64,000 nt of DNA from Euptelea pleiosperma (Eukaryota > Streptophyta > Magnoliopsida > Ranunculales > Eupteleaceae): the NCBI GenBank assembly GCA_035048495.1, contig CM068553.1, positions 17,981,190 through 18,045,189 of the forward strand, written 5' to 3'. The position numbers were made by a program, and so were the translations under genes. This document shows positions 1 to 12,189 of this stretch, piece by piece. A model generated the notes under the pieces. It was not told the DNA's origin. It worked only from the letters and a program-made list of their open reading frames with translations, and searched no databases. How positions within the stretch are numbered: position 1 is the stretch's first letter; every line of letters starts with the position of its first letter.

Positions 1-114
1 GATCAAGAAATTCCCTAACCAAAGTTTTTACCTCTCTGCTCCCAAACTATAAAACTCAGGCTCCGAGGACTTCTCTTTTTTACCCCCAAAATTTCCACCC
101 CTCTTATCGGACAA

Positions 115-209
115 GGATTCTGAGAATCCAACGGTGGTTGTGCTTTGACAAAAAGTGAATCCTGTGAATGCCAGCTCAGCATGGACAATCACCATTGATT
201 CTTGGAATC
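115..209. repeat. Small MITE-like inverted repeat, copy 1
   Basis: About 95 bp with imperfect inverted ends: the left end reads GGATTCTGAGAATCCAACGG and the right end is close to its reverse complement. A diverged copy lies at 21,755-21,842 inside a MULE, which supports a mobile origin. No clear target duplication seen. The rest of 1-900 holds no convincing gene; 400-700 is AT-rich with recurring ATCCGAAT words. Confidence 0.5.
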
Positions 210-921
210 AATGCCCCAGAGCAGGGCTATAGGGACAAGTCAAAAAAAGAGGGTCCCTAGAGCCCAACCCAAAAAATATAAGGAGAGACTACGGCCATGC
301 TTGGTTCACTGCATTGGGATGCAAATGCACTTACTTGCCACAATTTTGGAATTGCATGTGATTGGCTGGAGGCATGCAAAGAAGAGTACGTAGGGCTTTC
401 AACAGATATTTTTCGAATTAAACATCCAAAACCAAAAAACATAAAAAAAGATCCAATATCCGAATTCAATTCGATCTCTAACGGATATTCTGAATCAATA
501 TTCAAATTTGAATCCAATTAACTTATCAGATATCAGATCAGATATATCAGTATCCGAATCCGTATCCGAAAAATGTCTGAATATCAAAAATTATCTGAAT
601 CCAAATCCAATATTAAGAAATTTTCGGATAATATCCAATTATTCGAATACGATTTTGAATATTCGACTAACCATTGAATTTAAAAAAATAAAAAAAAAAC
701 TAAGGAAATAGTAATATACTAACATCGGGATAAGTGTTAAAAAGTTCATGCAAGATGAGGAGCATTTCAATAAAATTTCCAAGAAATGCAAACCATCAAA
801 CAATAATACAAGTCCAGTCCAGTTCAAAGTCTAAGAACAGTAATTACTACAATACTTGCTACAACATGCATGTCTAGTGAGTAATCCTACACCCACATGA
901 CACACCACTCTCAGCCACAGA

Positions 922-2779
922 TTACCACTCCGACGAGCTCGGAAGTGGCTCGAGGTAATCGAACATGTCAGTCGGGAAGTCGTCGAAGAAGCTATCCGGC
1001 GTCCTCGGGTTGCTGTCTTCTCCAATTTCGCCGTTTCGAACACCGGTGTCCAATCCGAAAAATGGTAGCCTGGCTGGGAAATGTGAGCCATTGCCAGAAT
1101 CAGAAGCCTCTTGATGAGCAAACATGTCCAAGAGATTGGTGTCAAGATCTTGGCTTTCTGGCAAGAGTGGGAGGTCTAGTGATGAGTGAGGAAGTTGGGG
1201 AAATGGGAATTCTGGTGGTGGGTCCATGCACGACTTCTTATCAATGGCTGTGAATTCAAGTTGGGGAAGGTTTCTTTCCAAATTAAGCAAGTTTGGGTTC
1301 ACCAAATCTGGTAAGGCTACCATCTTGATCACTTCAGGGTTTCCCATGTAGGAAGATTGGCATGGCTGCTGCTGACACTTTGAAGATGATTCTTCCTCCA
1401 TTAGAATGGAACTAAGTCTATGATCCTGAAAATCAATTAAATAGAAAACTAATTCACAAACAACGGAAAAAAAAAAAAAAAAAAAAACCCTGAAAAGAGT
1501 GTAGGAGATTCAACTTCTTATTCTGTATGGTTGCCCTGAATAAGTTTTCTAGAAATGATTTTCGCATATAAGGCTCTGTGTGGTGATCAACAAAAAGTTT
1601 TACAGAAAAATGATTTGTATGTTAGAATCTGTTGATACAGAAAAAGTTTTATGACATTATTTTGAAAAATTCATCTCTAAAAAACTTATTCCGGGCAACC
1701 ATACAGAGCGCCTAAATGTCGTAAAACGTTTTCTAACGGCCGGAGCCTAAAAAAATTGTTGATACATTTCCCTGACATACAAATCTTTTCTGTAAAACTT
1801 TTTGTTGATTACCATACATAGCCTTAGGCATTGTATGGTTGTCCGGAATAAGTTTTCAAGAAAATATTTTTGCATATGAATGTCAAAACTTTTTCTGTAT
1901 CAACACTTCCTGACATATACAAATCCTTGTTTTTTTTTATTTTCTGTAAAACATTTTGTTGATCACCAACAAATGTATTACATTTTCCAAGAAAAAGAAG
2001 CCAAGCCCCTTGACAAAATTATCAAAAAAGAAAAAAAGAATTTATCACTTATTAACAGAAATTAATTTGCATTAAGATTCTCTTTAAATTAAAATTAGAC
2101 AGACCCATAAAATAATTTACCAAACAAAACCCATAAACATGGAGAAATCAGAAAATTAAAAAAAAAAAAAAAAAAATTAATCTCAAAAGTGAAGATGTTT
2201 CCATTTTGATTACCTCGAAAGGCGGCATTTGATGAAAAGAAGGGTTTTTCCCATTGTTCTGTGATTTATGTGGTGTTGGTGTCTGCAGAATCCTTGCCAG
2301 TCTCTTCTGTCTAGTACTCCAAAAATTCTTAACATCATTATCTGTTCTCCCCGGCAAATAAGTCGCAATTCTTGCCCATTTGTTCCCGATTTGCGCCTGC
2401 AAATCGATCACCACCCTCTCCTCCTCTGCTGAAAATTTGCACCCACTTTTTTTTTTTTTCGGAAAATTATACCCCAACATCACCTCTTCATCAGCTACCA
2501 TAATCATGAAAAAAAAAAAAAAGATGGAAATTTCTCTAATTTAGTTTTCTACAAACTAGAGAAAGAAAATAGTGGAAATGCTTACGTTTTTAAGTCGGGT
2601 TTAAGCTTATTAACCCATCTGAGACGACACGATTTTCCGGTTCTCGGCAAGAGTCCTTTGGATCGAATGGAGCTCCAATCTCTCGGCCCATATTTCTTCA
2701 CATAATCCATCAGTATTTCATCTTCCTCTGCCATCCATGGCCCTTTCCTCATCACAACTGCCTCTCTCTGTACTTCCAT
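922..2779 (-). CDS. DUO1: R2R3-MYB transcription factor, DUO1-like (male germline regulator)
   Basis: Three exons on the minus strand: 2586-2779, 2214-2445 and 922-1425, with GT-AG introns of 140 and 788 bp; 930 bp, 309 residues, close to the about 300 of Arabidopsis DUO1. The R2 repeat (about residues 12-62) runs from GPWMAEEDEILMDYV to KSCRLRWVNKLKPDL. R3 (about 66-116) contains GCKFSAEEER, GNKWARIATYLPGRTDNDVK and FWSTRQKRLARIL. The lysine in GCKF is the extra residue described for DUO1 proteins, and WVNKL replaces the usual WxNYL of other R2R3-MYBs. The C-terminus is acidic and ends FDYLEPLPSSSEW, resembling the conserved DUO1 tail. DUO1 proteins drive generative-cell division and sperm gene expression in pollen; that role is inferred from the family. 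Oddity: the intron-1 acceptor follows a run of about 14 A rather than pyrimidines. Splicing is inferred by reading; no transcript was seen. Confidence 0.85.
1521..1975. repeat. Nested inverted-repeat (MITE-like) insertions in DUO1 intron 2
   Basis: Two 28-bp ends at 1521-1548 and 1681-1708 are reverse complements at 26 of 28 positions. A related end recurs at 1831-1858. The interior at 1582-1620 is repeated in inverted form at 1775-1810, and again in diverged form near 1940-1975. This fits two related short elements in opposite arrangement. It explains most of the length of the intron. Confidence 0.6.
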
Positions 2780-4035
2780 TTTACAGAATTTCTTAATCTC
2801 CTCTCGCTTTCTTGAATAATATATCCGTTTATTTACTTCCTTCTCTCACCCATTTGAAAAAAGCTCGGAAAGAAGTCGTGGTTAATTCAAAATCTTGATT
2901 TTTGTCTTCAATTTTTTTTCTTTTTCGCTTCAAAGTGACGGTTAAAACGGTTACTCCCACTATCCACTAACACAACACCCACATCCCCTTCCTTTTCTCT
3001 CGATTCAAATTCAAAGTATAAATGGAAGTTACACAAATGCCCCTGATTTGAATTCCATGTTTGTTAAGGCTGTATGACCCACCATTGATCATGTTTATCA
3101 AAAACCAACCTGATCAGATGATCTTTACGATTTGATATAATATTTTTTTCTACATATTTTTGACCATTGGATCATATATATAACTAACTGTCCAAAAGAA
3201 TGATCGTACGGTTAGTCATCATCATTCGTGAAAATTTGGGTGCCCTGGTGGGGACCTTAGATCTTGCAACGTTTGATTTGTTAAAATTAATATATTTAAA
3301 TTTTAAGGAAAATTGTAAGGGCTTTTTGGTCATTTGAATCTTTCATAGCACGACAGGGCTTGAAATTCAAGCCCACTCTCCCCACGTTCTCTTAAGCCTC
3401 GCTTGTACTTCGCCAAGTGGATTTTACCTTCATCATCGTGATGGACGAGTACCATACGTGTGGTCACCGTTTGATTGGGGTGTGTGTGTGTGTGGGTGGG
3501 GGGCGCATATCTTGTATGAGTTTTTGATCAAGATCAGAGTTGAAGATTTTCTAATCTATTGTTTTTGTTTTTTTTAGATACAGAGGACTCTAGTGGCCCT
3601 ACATAGCGTTTTTTTTGGTGGGCCCACTGACTACATGGATGTTGAGCCCACCCATTGGTGAATATACACACTTAAAATCACCTGATTGATGATTTCTAGC
3701 CGTTGGATTTTGTACCCAAAACACATGCTTGTATCCTAAAATAGTGCTAATCAGGCTTGACTTTTGGGTACATGCACCAAGGAGTTCCTGTGCATCTAAT
3801 TTTTTTCCATTTTTTTTGCTTATGACCGCCCGTCATAAGAGACGGGAATCAAATGATCCACATTGGGTTGATTAGCCACGTGGTTGGTATTGGGTGTAGG
3901 GATCCATTAAGGATAATCAATCTCAGCTCCACCAAATAATGAGACTTTCATACATTTATTAATTAAGGAAACAAACACTAATTCCTACTTACTAAATAAA
4001 TAAGGAAAAAGATGCAACTTTGGCGTCAGATATTA
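2780..4035. other. Intergenic region upstream of the MYB gene
   Basis: This 1.2 kb holds the presumed DUO1 promoter (minus-strand gene starting at 2779). I see no ORF with family resemblance. There is a short TG-repeat at 3,479-3,495. A MITE fragment at about 3,590-3,690 shares the words 'gggcccactga' and 'catggatgttgagccca' with the element at 4,040. No core promoter element could be assigned with confidence. Confidence 0.4.
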
Positions 4036-4039
4036 ACGA

Positions 4040-4268
4040 TTTTTGTTACTCACCGCTGACCCCTGGGCCCACTGATCTCATGATGTTTAGCCAATCCCTG
4101 GGTGGATATACACGTTAGATTTTAGTGCTTTTTATGGCTTGATTGAAGCCGTAGGATTCAACCATTTTTTGGGTTCTAAAACCAACGGCTAAAAATGTCT
4201 ACCAAGGGGTGGGCTAAACATCCATGCCCTCTCGGTGGGCCAAGATGCCAGCGGTGAGAAACGAAAAT
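4040..4268. mobile_element. MITE with about 45-bp inverted ends
   Basis: The left end (GTTACTCACCGCTGACCCCT) and the reverse complement of the right end (GTTTCTCACCGCTGGCATCT) match with scattered differences, followed on both sides by a GGGCCCAC/TTGGCCCAC word and a 'ATGTTTAGCC' word. About 230 bp, AT-rich middle, no coding capacity. Confidence 0.55.
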
Positions 4269-4284
4269 TGCTTATGCGCACCCT

Positions 4285-4400
4285 TTTTTTTTTTTTTTCT
4301 TTTAACCCTTAAGCCACCCCTCCCCCAGGTAAGAACGGGACTTGAACCCAGGTCATTAGGTACAACCTCCCTCCGAGTAAAACCTTCATGACTAGATGGA
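4285..4400 (-). mobile_element. tRNA-derived SINE, probable
   Basis: On the minus strand the sequence has a Pol III B-box-like word (GGTTCAAGTCC), then a short body ending in an A-run (15 T on the plus strand at about 4,285-4,299). The A box is weak. It resembles the better SINE at 43,905-44,035. Confidence 0.45.
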
Positions 4401-4720
4401 CCTACAAACCAAAAATCAGCTTGATCAGCGACTTCAAACCTTTGGATCTTTGTACCTCAAATAATGGTCAAATTCGCACGGTTAAAATTAACCTACAAAA
4501 TAATTCCGATCCAAAGGCTAGAAATCACTAATCGAGCTGACTTTTGGTTTGTGGGTCCACCTAGGGATTGTCTAAACATCCATACGATTAGTCCTCTAAG
4601 AGTTTGCCACGTGGGTACAAAGATCCACAGCTTTGAAATCACTAATCGGGCTGATTTTTGGTTTGTGGGTCCACCTAGGGATTGGCCAAACATCCATACA
4701 GTTAAAAGTTCAAATATCTG
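4392..4720. mobile_element. MITE family G (G-box MITE), rearranged copy
   Basis: The unit TTTGTGGGTCCACCTAGGGA followed by a 'ACATCCATAC' word occurs twice in direct order (about 4,545 and 4,665) and once inverted (about 4,396). The middle shows a CACGTG word at 4608-4613. The same family is seen at 24,690-25,770 and 43,497-43,827. From 4,720 to 5,015 I see nothing else recognisable. Confidence 0.55.
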
Positions 4721-5015
4721 GCTACTTTTGTTTTTGGAATGTTAATTACTTGGATTTGTATGGTTATAAAATCTTTGCTAAACAATGGAACAACGCATCA
4801 AAAGGAGCCAGGAAATATAAACCACAAATATGTAAATTTAATAAGGTCTCTCTCATTACAAAATCATGGTGGGCCGCAAATGGAGAACTTGCTGAAGGGG
4901 TGAACCGACAAAAAGGAATTCTACAAAATTTTGATTTCAAAAAACAATTCCTGGTTCAATAACAAACTATACCAGCGCGCAGACCGAGAAGTCATGTAGT
5001 TGTCCCCCAGTGTGT

Positions 5016-8000
5016 TCATATATCAAGAAGAAGCCTGCGAGGGTCCTCCACGACATCCTTGATCCGGCGCAAAAAGAAAACTGCCTCTCTTCCATCAATC
5101 AGCCTATGATCATATGTCAGTGCAATGTACATCATTGGCCCCGGAACAATGTTCCCACCGACGACCATTGGACGGGTCACTATCGAGTGCATACCAAGGA
5201 TAGCAGACTGCCAAAAAGATTTGTTCGTTCAGAGCGTAAGTAGCATACATTCAAGGGTGAATTACAAACCCCATCTTCAGCTAAGGAGTTGACAGTATCA
5301 TTCATGATATATTTGCACATAAAGGTTTTACATAGGCACAAAAAATGAAATCCCAAATTTTCAACTTGGTTAAAAGAAGGGATTGTTCAGGATCTTATAC
5401 CTGTGGTGGGTTGATGATAGGCGTACTCAAAAGGCTTCCATAGACACCACCATTGGATATTGTAAACATGCCTCCGGCCATCTCGTCAATTGATATGGAA
5501 CCATCATTTGCCTTCTTTGCAAGAGTGTTGATCTCCTTCTCTATCTCAGCAAAGTTCATTTTATCTGTGCTGCGGATAACTGGAACAACAAACCCCTAGT
5601 AAAAGCAAAAGGAGCTCAGACTAAGTGAGCCAAATCCACACACATACACACACATGCATACTGAGAAATGAAGAAAATTTTATCTTAATAGAGTAAGTAG
5701 CATAAGAGAAAATTATCCGGGGAATAAGCTCGGAAATGTGTCCCGTAACAGGATAAACTCAATAATATATTTGCCATCTGCTAGTGAGGGACAGGAACCT
5801 AAGCTATATACGTAAATTTTATATCGACATTGCAGAATGTTACCAGCAGCACACATTTGTTCAGCTGTCAACACAGGCCTAACCAAAGGAGGGTTAATCA
5901 TTCCTCAGAACCACAAGCAGTTGGATCCGGAGCTGGATTGGGTCATTTGTTGCTTCAGTGTTGATTTTTCAAAAGGCCTGATTTGTCAATTAGCATTCAC
6001 AGCCACATTGTCATATTTAGTCTGAACAAAAGACTACATCTTCAAAAACTTGACAAATGTTAGCCATCTCTAAAATCATAACCAAGCGTTTGGAGTTTCA
6101 GATTCAGATACTTGAGAAGGTCTCTAGCATTGAACTCTTCAAGATGGCAGATTCTTTTTTCTACTCATCAAAAGAAGAGGTGGATTGAGGTGTCAATGGG
6201 TTCCTCCAAAGTAGAATTACTGGGTGTTATATACAGATGGCTCCCTGACAGGAGATCGAACTAGTGGAGGAATACTAGAAAAAGCCTTGGTACCACTCTC
6301 TTGCTTTTGGCCGTGAGACTTTAAAGCGGGTCCAATCTATCTTATTGAGATTCAAGCAATGAGGCATGGTCTTATTATTTGTCTGAGATAACAATTCATC
6401 ACTCACTATGATTCTACGAATGTGGTAAACTTCATCTGTGAAAAGGAAACTGCTTTTTGGAATGCTTCCACCTCCAAATGAAGATATTCTTGAAGCCCAA
6501 CAAAAAAAGAGGAATGCTAACAAGCAACACCTTAATGGCGTTGCACAGATGTAATGCCGTAAAAGACAAGACAAACTACCTCGAAAACTACACCTTAAAT
6601 TGAATTACAATTTCTTTTCTAATTTTTAACATCATTGCATCTGTGCAATGTCATAAAGAATAATATTCTTGAAGAGTTCAAAGATTGGGAAATCCATCAT
6701 AAATGTAGGAATCAATTCGTGCCTCTTCTTAGCAATCATTCAGACCAACAGAGAATGAATCTTTTGTATCCTCATCATTTTCCTACTGACATCTTATGAT
6801 TATTCAGGAGTGCTTGTATGTTATTTATGGACATATGTAACCCTATTTATCATTTTAATTTCAGAGAAAGGTCATCAACAGTGCCATCTCAATCAAGCAT
6901 TCTTAATGCGTATTGGTTGGCATCTTATCAAGGACCCTTCGGCCTTATGGGCTCAAGTCTTCAAAAGTATATTCCCTCATCAGAATTTCTCCACGGGGAA
7001 TGAATAGTCAGTCGAATCTTTCAAAAACCCCCTCATTCTCGATGAACAGTGGATAGAACAGCGGAGTGGGTGAAGAGAAAAGAAAGGAGTGGGCTGCTCG
7101 GGTACGACTGGGAAAAGAGGGATTGTCTGGGGGGAAGATAAGCTGGTTCGAGCTCCAAAAGAATAGGGGAATGAGAGACCAGCGTAGAAAAGGTCAATGC
7201 CAGTAGTTTTTTCGACCATAGGGACAGGGAAATAGGTACGGCAGGCTTGCTCGAAAAACGGCAAACCCTGGAGACACCCTCCTATGGTGCTCCCATATGT
7301 ACCAGATTATGACCTGGACGTGTAAATGCAAGTCGAGAAGCTCCCGTAGCCATATGTGGGGGACTACCCTCTCCCATTAATTGCACGTTTGGTTTCCCCA
7401 TTAAAGATGCTTTCCCGTCCTTTGCTCCCACCATGCCCTGCTACTAAACATATTGGTCTTGCGTTGCGGAAGGAACGTTCTGCTCTGATAAGGAGGCTGA
7501 GACGGAGAGCAAGCAACCTCGTTTTGCCGTTTCCTTCACGGCACGGCCATGCTCGCCAGGAGGAATCTTTGATTCATGGCCAAAATCCAATTCATCAAAA
7601 GCATGGAGAAGTATATATCAAGGGAAAACTCTTCTTTTGAATTGTCTCCGATGGCAAATATGGAATGGAGAACAGTTTGATATATGGACAGATTGCTGGA
7701 TGTCATCCACCAAACCATTATTATCTTTTACCACAGAAGCTATTGCCCCCAACCTTCGACATGCCACCCGAAACTAAGTCATGGAATTTGTAGTTAATAG
7801 GACACCTTATTTCCAGATAAGCCTATTTTTTTTTTATCAAAGGTCCCTATCCAATCCTTTCCATCCCCTGATACTTTACGATGCTCCATCTCAAACTCAG
7901 GATCCTCATCAGTCTAACAAGCTTATAACTTGTTGTTTCATAAAAATTGATACCCAATCTTCCTCCTCCGCAATGGTCTCGTGTATGGGACAGACTTTGC

Positions 8001-10513
8001 TTCCTAAAGTCCAAACTTTAAGGAAGGTTGCTCATAATAAAATTCCTGTTAGGGAACTTTTACAAGAGTGTGGTATGGACATAAGCCCATCTTGTCCTTT
8101 GAGTAATTCCAGTCCAGAATGAATAGACCATCTCTTCTGGGAGTGTCTTACCATACAGAGAGCGTGGAATCAACTCCCATCATGTTTTATAATTAGAATC
8201 AAACTTTCCCACACTTATCTACTCACTTAACCAACATTCTCTAGGTTCCTTCTTATCACATTCCTTGCCATTTATCTTCAAGATATTTGCTCCCTTTCTT
8301 ACTGCGGTCTATATGGAAAGTACGAAATAGTTTTGTTTTTCGACAAACACATTAATCCTTGATTTGTCATTGCATCAGCCTGGAGATTTTGCTGTGAATA
8401 CATACAAGTTACTAGATCCAACTTAAATCAATTCCTCCCTCTCCACCCCAAAAATTACCGATACATCTACGGGAAAACTTATCCTAGTCCATACCTTAAA
8501 CTCAATATATATGGAGCTTCTGGAGGGAATCCGGGGTCTGCTGGGATAGATGGGCTTCTCTGAGATGAATTAGCATATCGAAATCACTACTTCTAATAAT
8601 ACTCCTGAAATGAGGGCTTGTCTACAGGGTCTTACAATGGCTTGGTCAAAGGGTGTTCAACACCTTATTTTGGAAACAGACCCAAAATACAGCCAGGGAA
8701 ATCAACTGTGTGCATCTACATCATGGAAGAAAAATGCTCTTCTGAAGGAGGTTCTTCAAGTCTTGAAAACACAAAATTACAGAGCCAATGATAACACCAC
8801 AGCAGCTGATAGTACTTATGCGTAGTAGTTAGTTTAATTGAATGAATTGTTGAATAATCCAACTTTGATGATCCAAGTAACTCTTTCTATTACTTTTATT
8901 ATTGGGCATAACATGTCCCCAGCAAATTGGAACATACTTCAAATCCCAAACACCAATCCAGACGTTTCAAATTTTCTAACTTTGGAACCTTAAAAAAACA
9001 TTCGCAAGTTGAATTTGAACACTATAGGTTTTGATTTCCTCAAGCCTGAAAATATAAAGTTCTGATACTGACATCCTCATTTTTTACATATTTTTGGTTA
9101 TTTTACAAATTTCCGTACCTTTATCCAGAAATCTCATCCAGATTGCTGATTCTTTCCCAATATTATCCTATGCATAAGATCATTCGTCAATGACACTAAT
9201 GGTTTGAGTCCTTTTATACAAAAACAATTGGAAAAAGATCAATTACAAATTTACAATTAAGCAACTCTTAATGCACCCATATGATATTTTATCCAACAAA
9301 ACAAAAACTATAATAGCACACATGGTTCTCTTATCTACTTCAAAGTCATTAACAGAATTTTTCAATCATCACTCATTGACCAATAATGCTAGAAATTCTA
9401 GGAACCTCTTTAACTGATGCTAGAAAAATATGCCCATCAATGGCTATTTTGCATCCATGAGAATCCAAAATTTAGCAGCTCATGACCTGCCTAATTATCA
9501 TTAGTCAGATATTTGGGACCAAGGGATCATATTTTAAAACTTCGTCTTGGGCATTGGATTGTTCGGTACCAAGAACAACTTGACTTGACTCGGACTTGGG
9601 ACCAAATCGGCTGAAATAATGTGAAAGCGTAAAAAAAAAGACAGGCCAACATAACATGACTCAATCTCTGCCAAGACTGAGTTCACTCGGATGCAAGCGA
9701 ACTCGGACTCGGCTGAGACATAAAACCAAGTGAGAGATTCTAATATCTAAAGATAAAACATTTGAAAACAAAATGCAAATTTAAAAATAGCACAGAATCT
9801 AAATCAAACCTTTGAAGTGCCAACAGCAATACTAATATCGATATAATCTCTATATATGATATCATCCCCATCAATGACCGCATTGATTATTGGCTGATTC
9901 TGGAGACCACTAACAGCAGCCTAGAACAAAAGGAAAATCATGTCAGAATCAATTACAAAAGCACACACAAATACAAAGACATACATCATAAGCCTTATCG
10001 CAACTATATGGGGTCAGCTAATATACGTACTTTAATAAATCCTGACATCAGTCCCAGCTTCACTCCATGCTTTTCGACAAAGGCATCTTTATAATCAGAA
10101 CGGAGTTTCATCAAGTTAGTCCTGCATAATGCAGCACATCAACAAGGAAAACAAGCGAAAGCCAATAAAATTTTATCATCTTAAAAAATGTATAGAAAAA
10201 AAAAGACGAACATGATAGCGATACAGATCACTTCAAAAGCCAAAAACATCACACTCTTGTAAAAACATGCATTTTTTTGTTGGTTACAGTTTATAAAGCC
10301 ACATTATACAATGAATTAATCCTCAAAATTCAAATAAATTACTATGACAGGATAAAGAGAAAAATTTAGAAGCTATACCAGGAATGGGGTTTATTAACTT
10401 TATAATAAGAAAATTATGAATTTAAACTTATTGAATGTTGTTAGCATAACAAATGTGTTCTGAGAGTCTTTCAAATGTGTGGCAACCCGTTTTCTAAACC
10501 TTGTCATAGGAAC
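5016..10513 (-). CDS. DLST: 2-oxoglutarate dehydrogenase E2 (dihydrolipoyl succinyltransferase), catalytic-domain exons 9-13
   Basis: Exons 5016-5207, 5401-5595, 9810-9920, 10031-10121 and 10428-10513 encode the acyltransferase core of the E2 subunit. This enzyme moves succinyl groups from lipoyl arms to CoA in the mitochondrial matrix. Visible landmarks are [73 protein letters not shown] and [20 protein letters not shown] carries the catalytic His and Asp of the HxxxDG motif. The protein ends DPRRLLLDI and the stop is at 5016-5018. The exon 12-13 and 10-11 junctions keep frame. The exon 9-10 junction is odd: the family sequence TTFNEVDMTNLMK is represented only by TTFN, then a weak donor (AA, then GTTTAA), then TNLMK, so EVDM is reduced to one lysine. 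I found no microexon between them. Confidence 0.85.
6820..8825 (+). mobile_element. Degenerate L1-type LINE (3' half of ORF2) in the last long E2 intron
   Basis: Plus-strand pieces of a plant L1 ORF2 in broken frames. At 6,886-7,003 the reading [20 protein letters not shown] matches the thumb region. At 7,566-7,778 [14 protein letters not shown] and IWTDCWM match the region before the zinc knuckle. At 7,990-8,215 [11 protein letters not shown], then CPL and IDHLFWEC, match the zf-RVT domain. At 8,610-8,825 [19 protein letters not shown] and LETD match the RNase H domain. Stops and frameshifts occur throughout. It lies opposite to the host gene. It is interrupted at about 7,008-7,564. Confidence 0.75.
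7008..7564. other. About 560-bp insertion of different composition inside the LINE
   Basis: LINE homology stops after QNFSTGNE at 7,003 and resumes at about 7,565 ([16 protein letters not shown]). The sequence between is GC-richer than its surroundings, lacks simple repeats and has a vocabulary that reminds me of plant mitochondrial intergenic DNA. No gene was recognised in it. An organellar origin is a guess. Confidence 0.35.
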
Positions 10514-10592
10514 CTGCAATCAAATTAAGAACTAAAATCATTAAAGCACCAATATCTATTTTGGTAAATAAGGGAAAAGCCATGAAACTTAC

Positions 10593-11408
10593 TCGTCTTT
10601 CCCTTTCCTTAGGAGGAAGCTGAGGTTCTGTAGCTGAGGCTTTAGGAGGAGGAGGAGAAGGTGCTTTAGGCTTCTCCTTGACAGCAGCAGTTTCTGTTTT
10701 AGGCTTTTGCTCTTCCATATTTTCCTTTTCTGCAGCTGGGGATGTCAGAGGCGCAGCCGTATCTGTTTTCTCCTTCTCTGATGGAGCAACATATGTTACG
10801 CCATCACCAGACTTTGAAATGACAGCGATCTTTGTTCCTGGTTCTACAGTATCACCCTCTTTGGCTACAAACTACCAACAATTAAGAACAGACACCAACA
10901 TTAAAACATTCAGACGCCAATCTCTTTCCAACAGGAAGAACAGGAATATAGCAACAAACTTGCAATAAAAAACTCAGTGCAAATGATATTTTACCTCTGG
11001 ATAACTCCAGCTTCAGGACTAGCAACATCAATAGTCAACTGATCGTGAGTGCACAAGTCAAGAAATATGGAAAGTATTAGCCTCAGAAATGTTTCAGAAC
11101 TACAACATTTAAAGTAAGTGTCAAGTCAGAGAAAGTACCTTATCAGTTTCAACTTGAGCAAGAGGCTCATCAACATCTACACTATCACCAGCTTCTGTTC
11201 CCAATATATTACAGGCATGATTCCAAAACAAGATTTTATGTATACACATGCGCACAACTTGATCACATACAAGACACAGCATAACACTTCTAAAGAGTGA
11301 GAGCACGGCAAGACAGCTCCTACAAAAACATACTCTTCAAGAATTTTGCCAGAGTGCCATCAGTAATAGATTCACCCATGAAAGGGGCAACAGCATCAAC
11401 CAGGTCAC
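10593..11408 (-). CDS. DLST: Same E2 gene: lipoyl domain and linker, exons 5-8
   Basis: Exons 11334-11408, 11139-11194, 10995-11038 and 10593-10871. The first three encode the lipoyl domain: [37 protein letters not shown] and [10 protein letters not shown]; the lysine of ETDK is the lipoylation site. Exon 8 finishes the domain with [12 protein letters not shown], then gives an Ala/Pro/Lys/Glu-rich linker ending [11 protein letters not shown], as in plant E2-OGDH proteins. Junctions 5-6, 6-7 and 8-9 keep frame. Junction 7-8 does not: the obvious donor (CAGAG, then GTAAAA) joined to the only good acceptor (GGTAG, then TTTGTAGCC) leaves two bases over and meets a TAG. Frame is kept only by an alternative donor after GCTGGA (GTTATC), which drops VIQ. 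Either this copy is damaged or splicing is unusual here. Confidence 0.85.
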
Positions 11409-12189
11409 CTTCATACCACAAATAAAGCATTTAGGCTTACACTGCTTTGAGAAGAAGAAGAAGAAGAAGACGAGGAATGGCTATAACATGTATCAAAAGC
11501 AGGAAAAGCTAGGAGCATGTGAACATCGCACCATTGTCTGAAGAAATGACCTACTCCACACTCGGATGGGAGATTCTTGTGGAAGAAATGCATTAATTTC
11601 CCTGCACATTTCCATTGGAAAATTTTGAGAGAAACTGTTATAAGGATTCAAAATCCCAAGGAACAATAATGGCTCACTGCAGAATGGACCTTTGTCTGCC
11701 TATTTTTTTCTTAGTTTAACCTTTCTTAATAAGTTGGATGGATTTTAGTTTCCCCCTCACAAACAAGGAAGTGCAGTGGTTGCAAATAAAGGATTTTGAT
11801 GCTTAACAGAATGTATTTTGGCAGTTATTTGACAAAATAATGAGGCATGGTAATCGGGGATGACACAACAGACTTTGATTCCTACAAAGACAGGGTTTTC
11901 GCATGTAACATCTGAGGCGGTGGGATCAAAGGGGTTCACCTGTTGAACCACCTCACCCCTTTTCCATGAGGAAAGTTTCAGCCTAATTATGTTCTGCCAT
12001 GTGGTAAAAAGAGAAGGTTTATTTCACTTTTTTTCTATTTAAAAATAATTCAAAAATTCAAGGCCTGAGGGGAAAAGTGCAATACATGGTAGGATGTGGG
12101 TGTGATGTGACGAATCCAGATGGGCGGTCCAGATTTTCCATGTCAGCATGACACATAGCACGAAAACCCCATCATAACAGAGTATGAAC

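Noticed and set aside
10131..10145. A microexon encoding the missing EVDM of the E2 protein
   Set aside because: The minus-strand GTTGAT word here is only a few bases from the next exon and has no acceptor before it; an intron could not fit.
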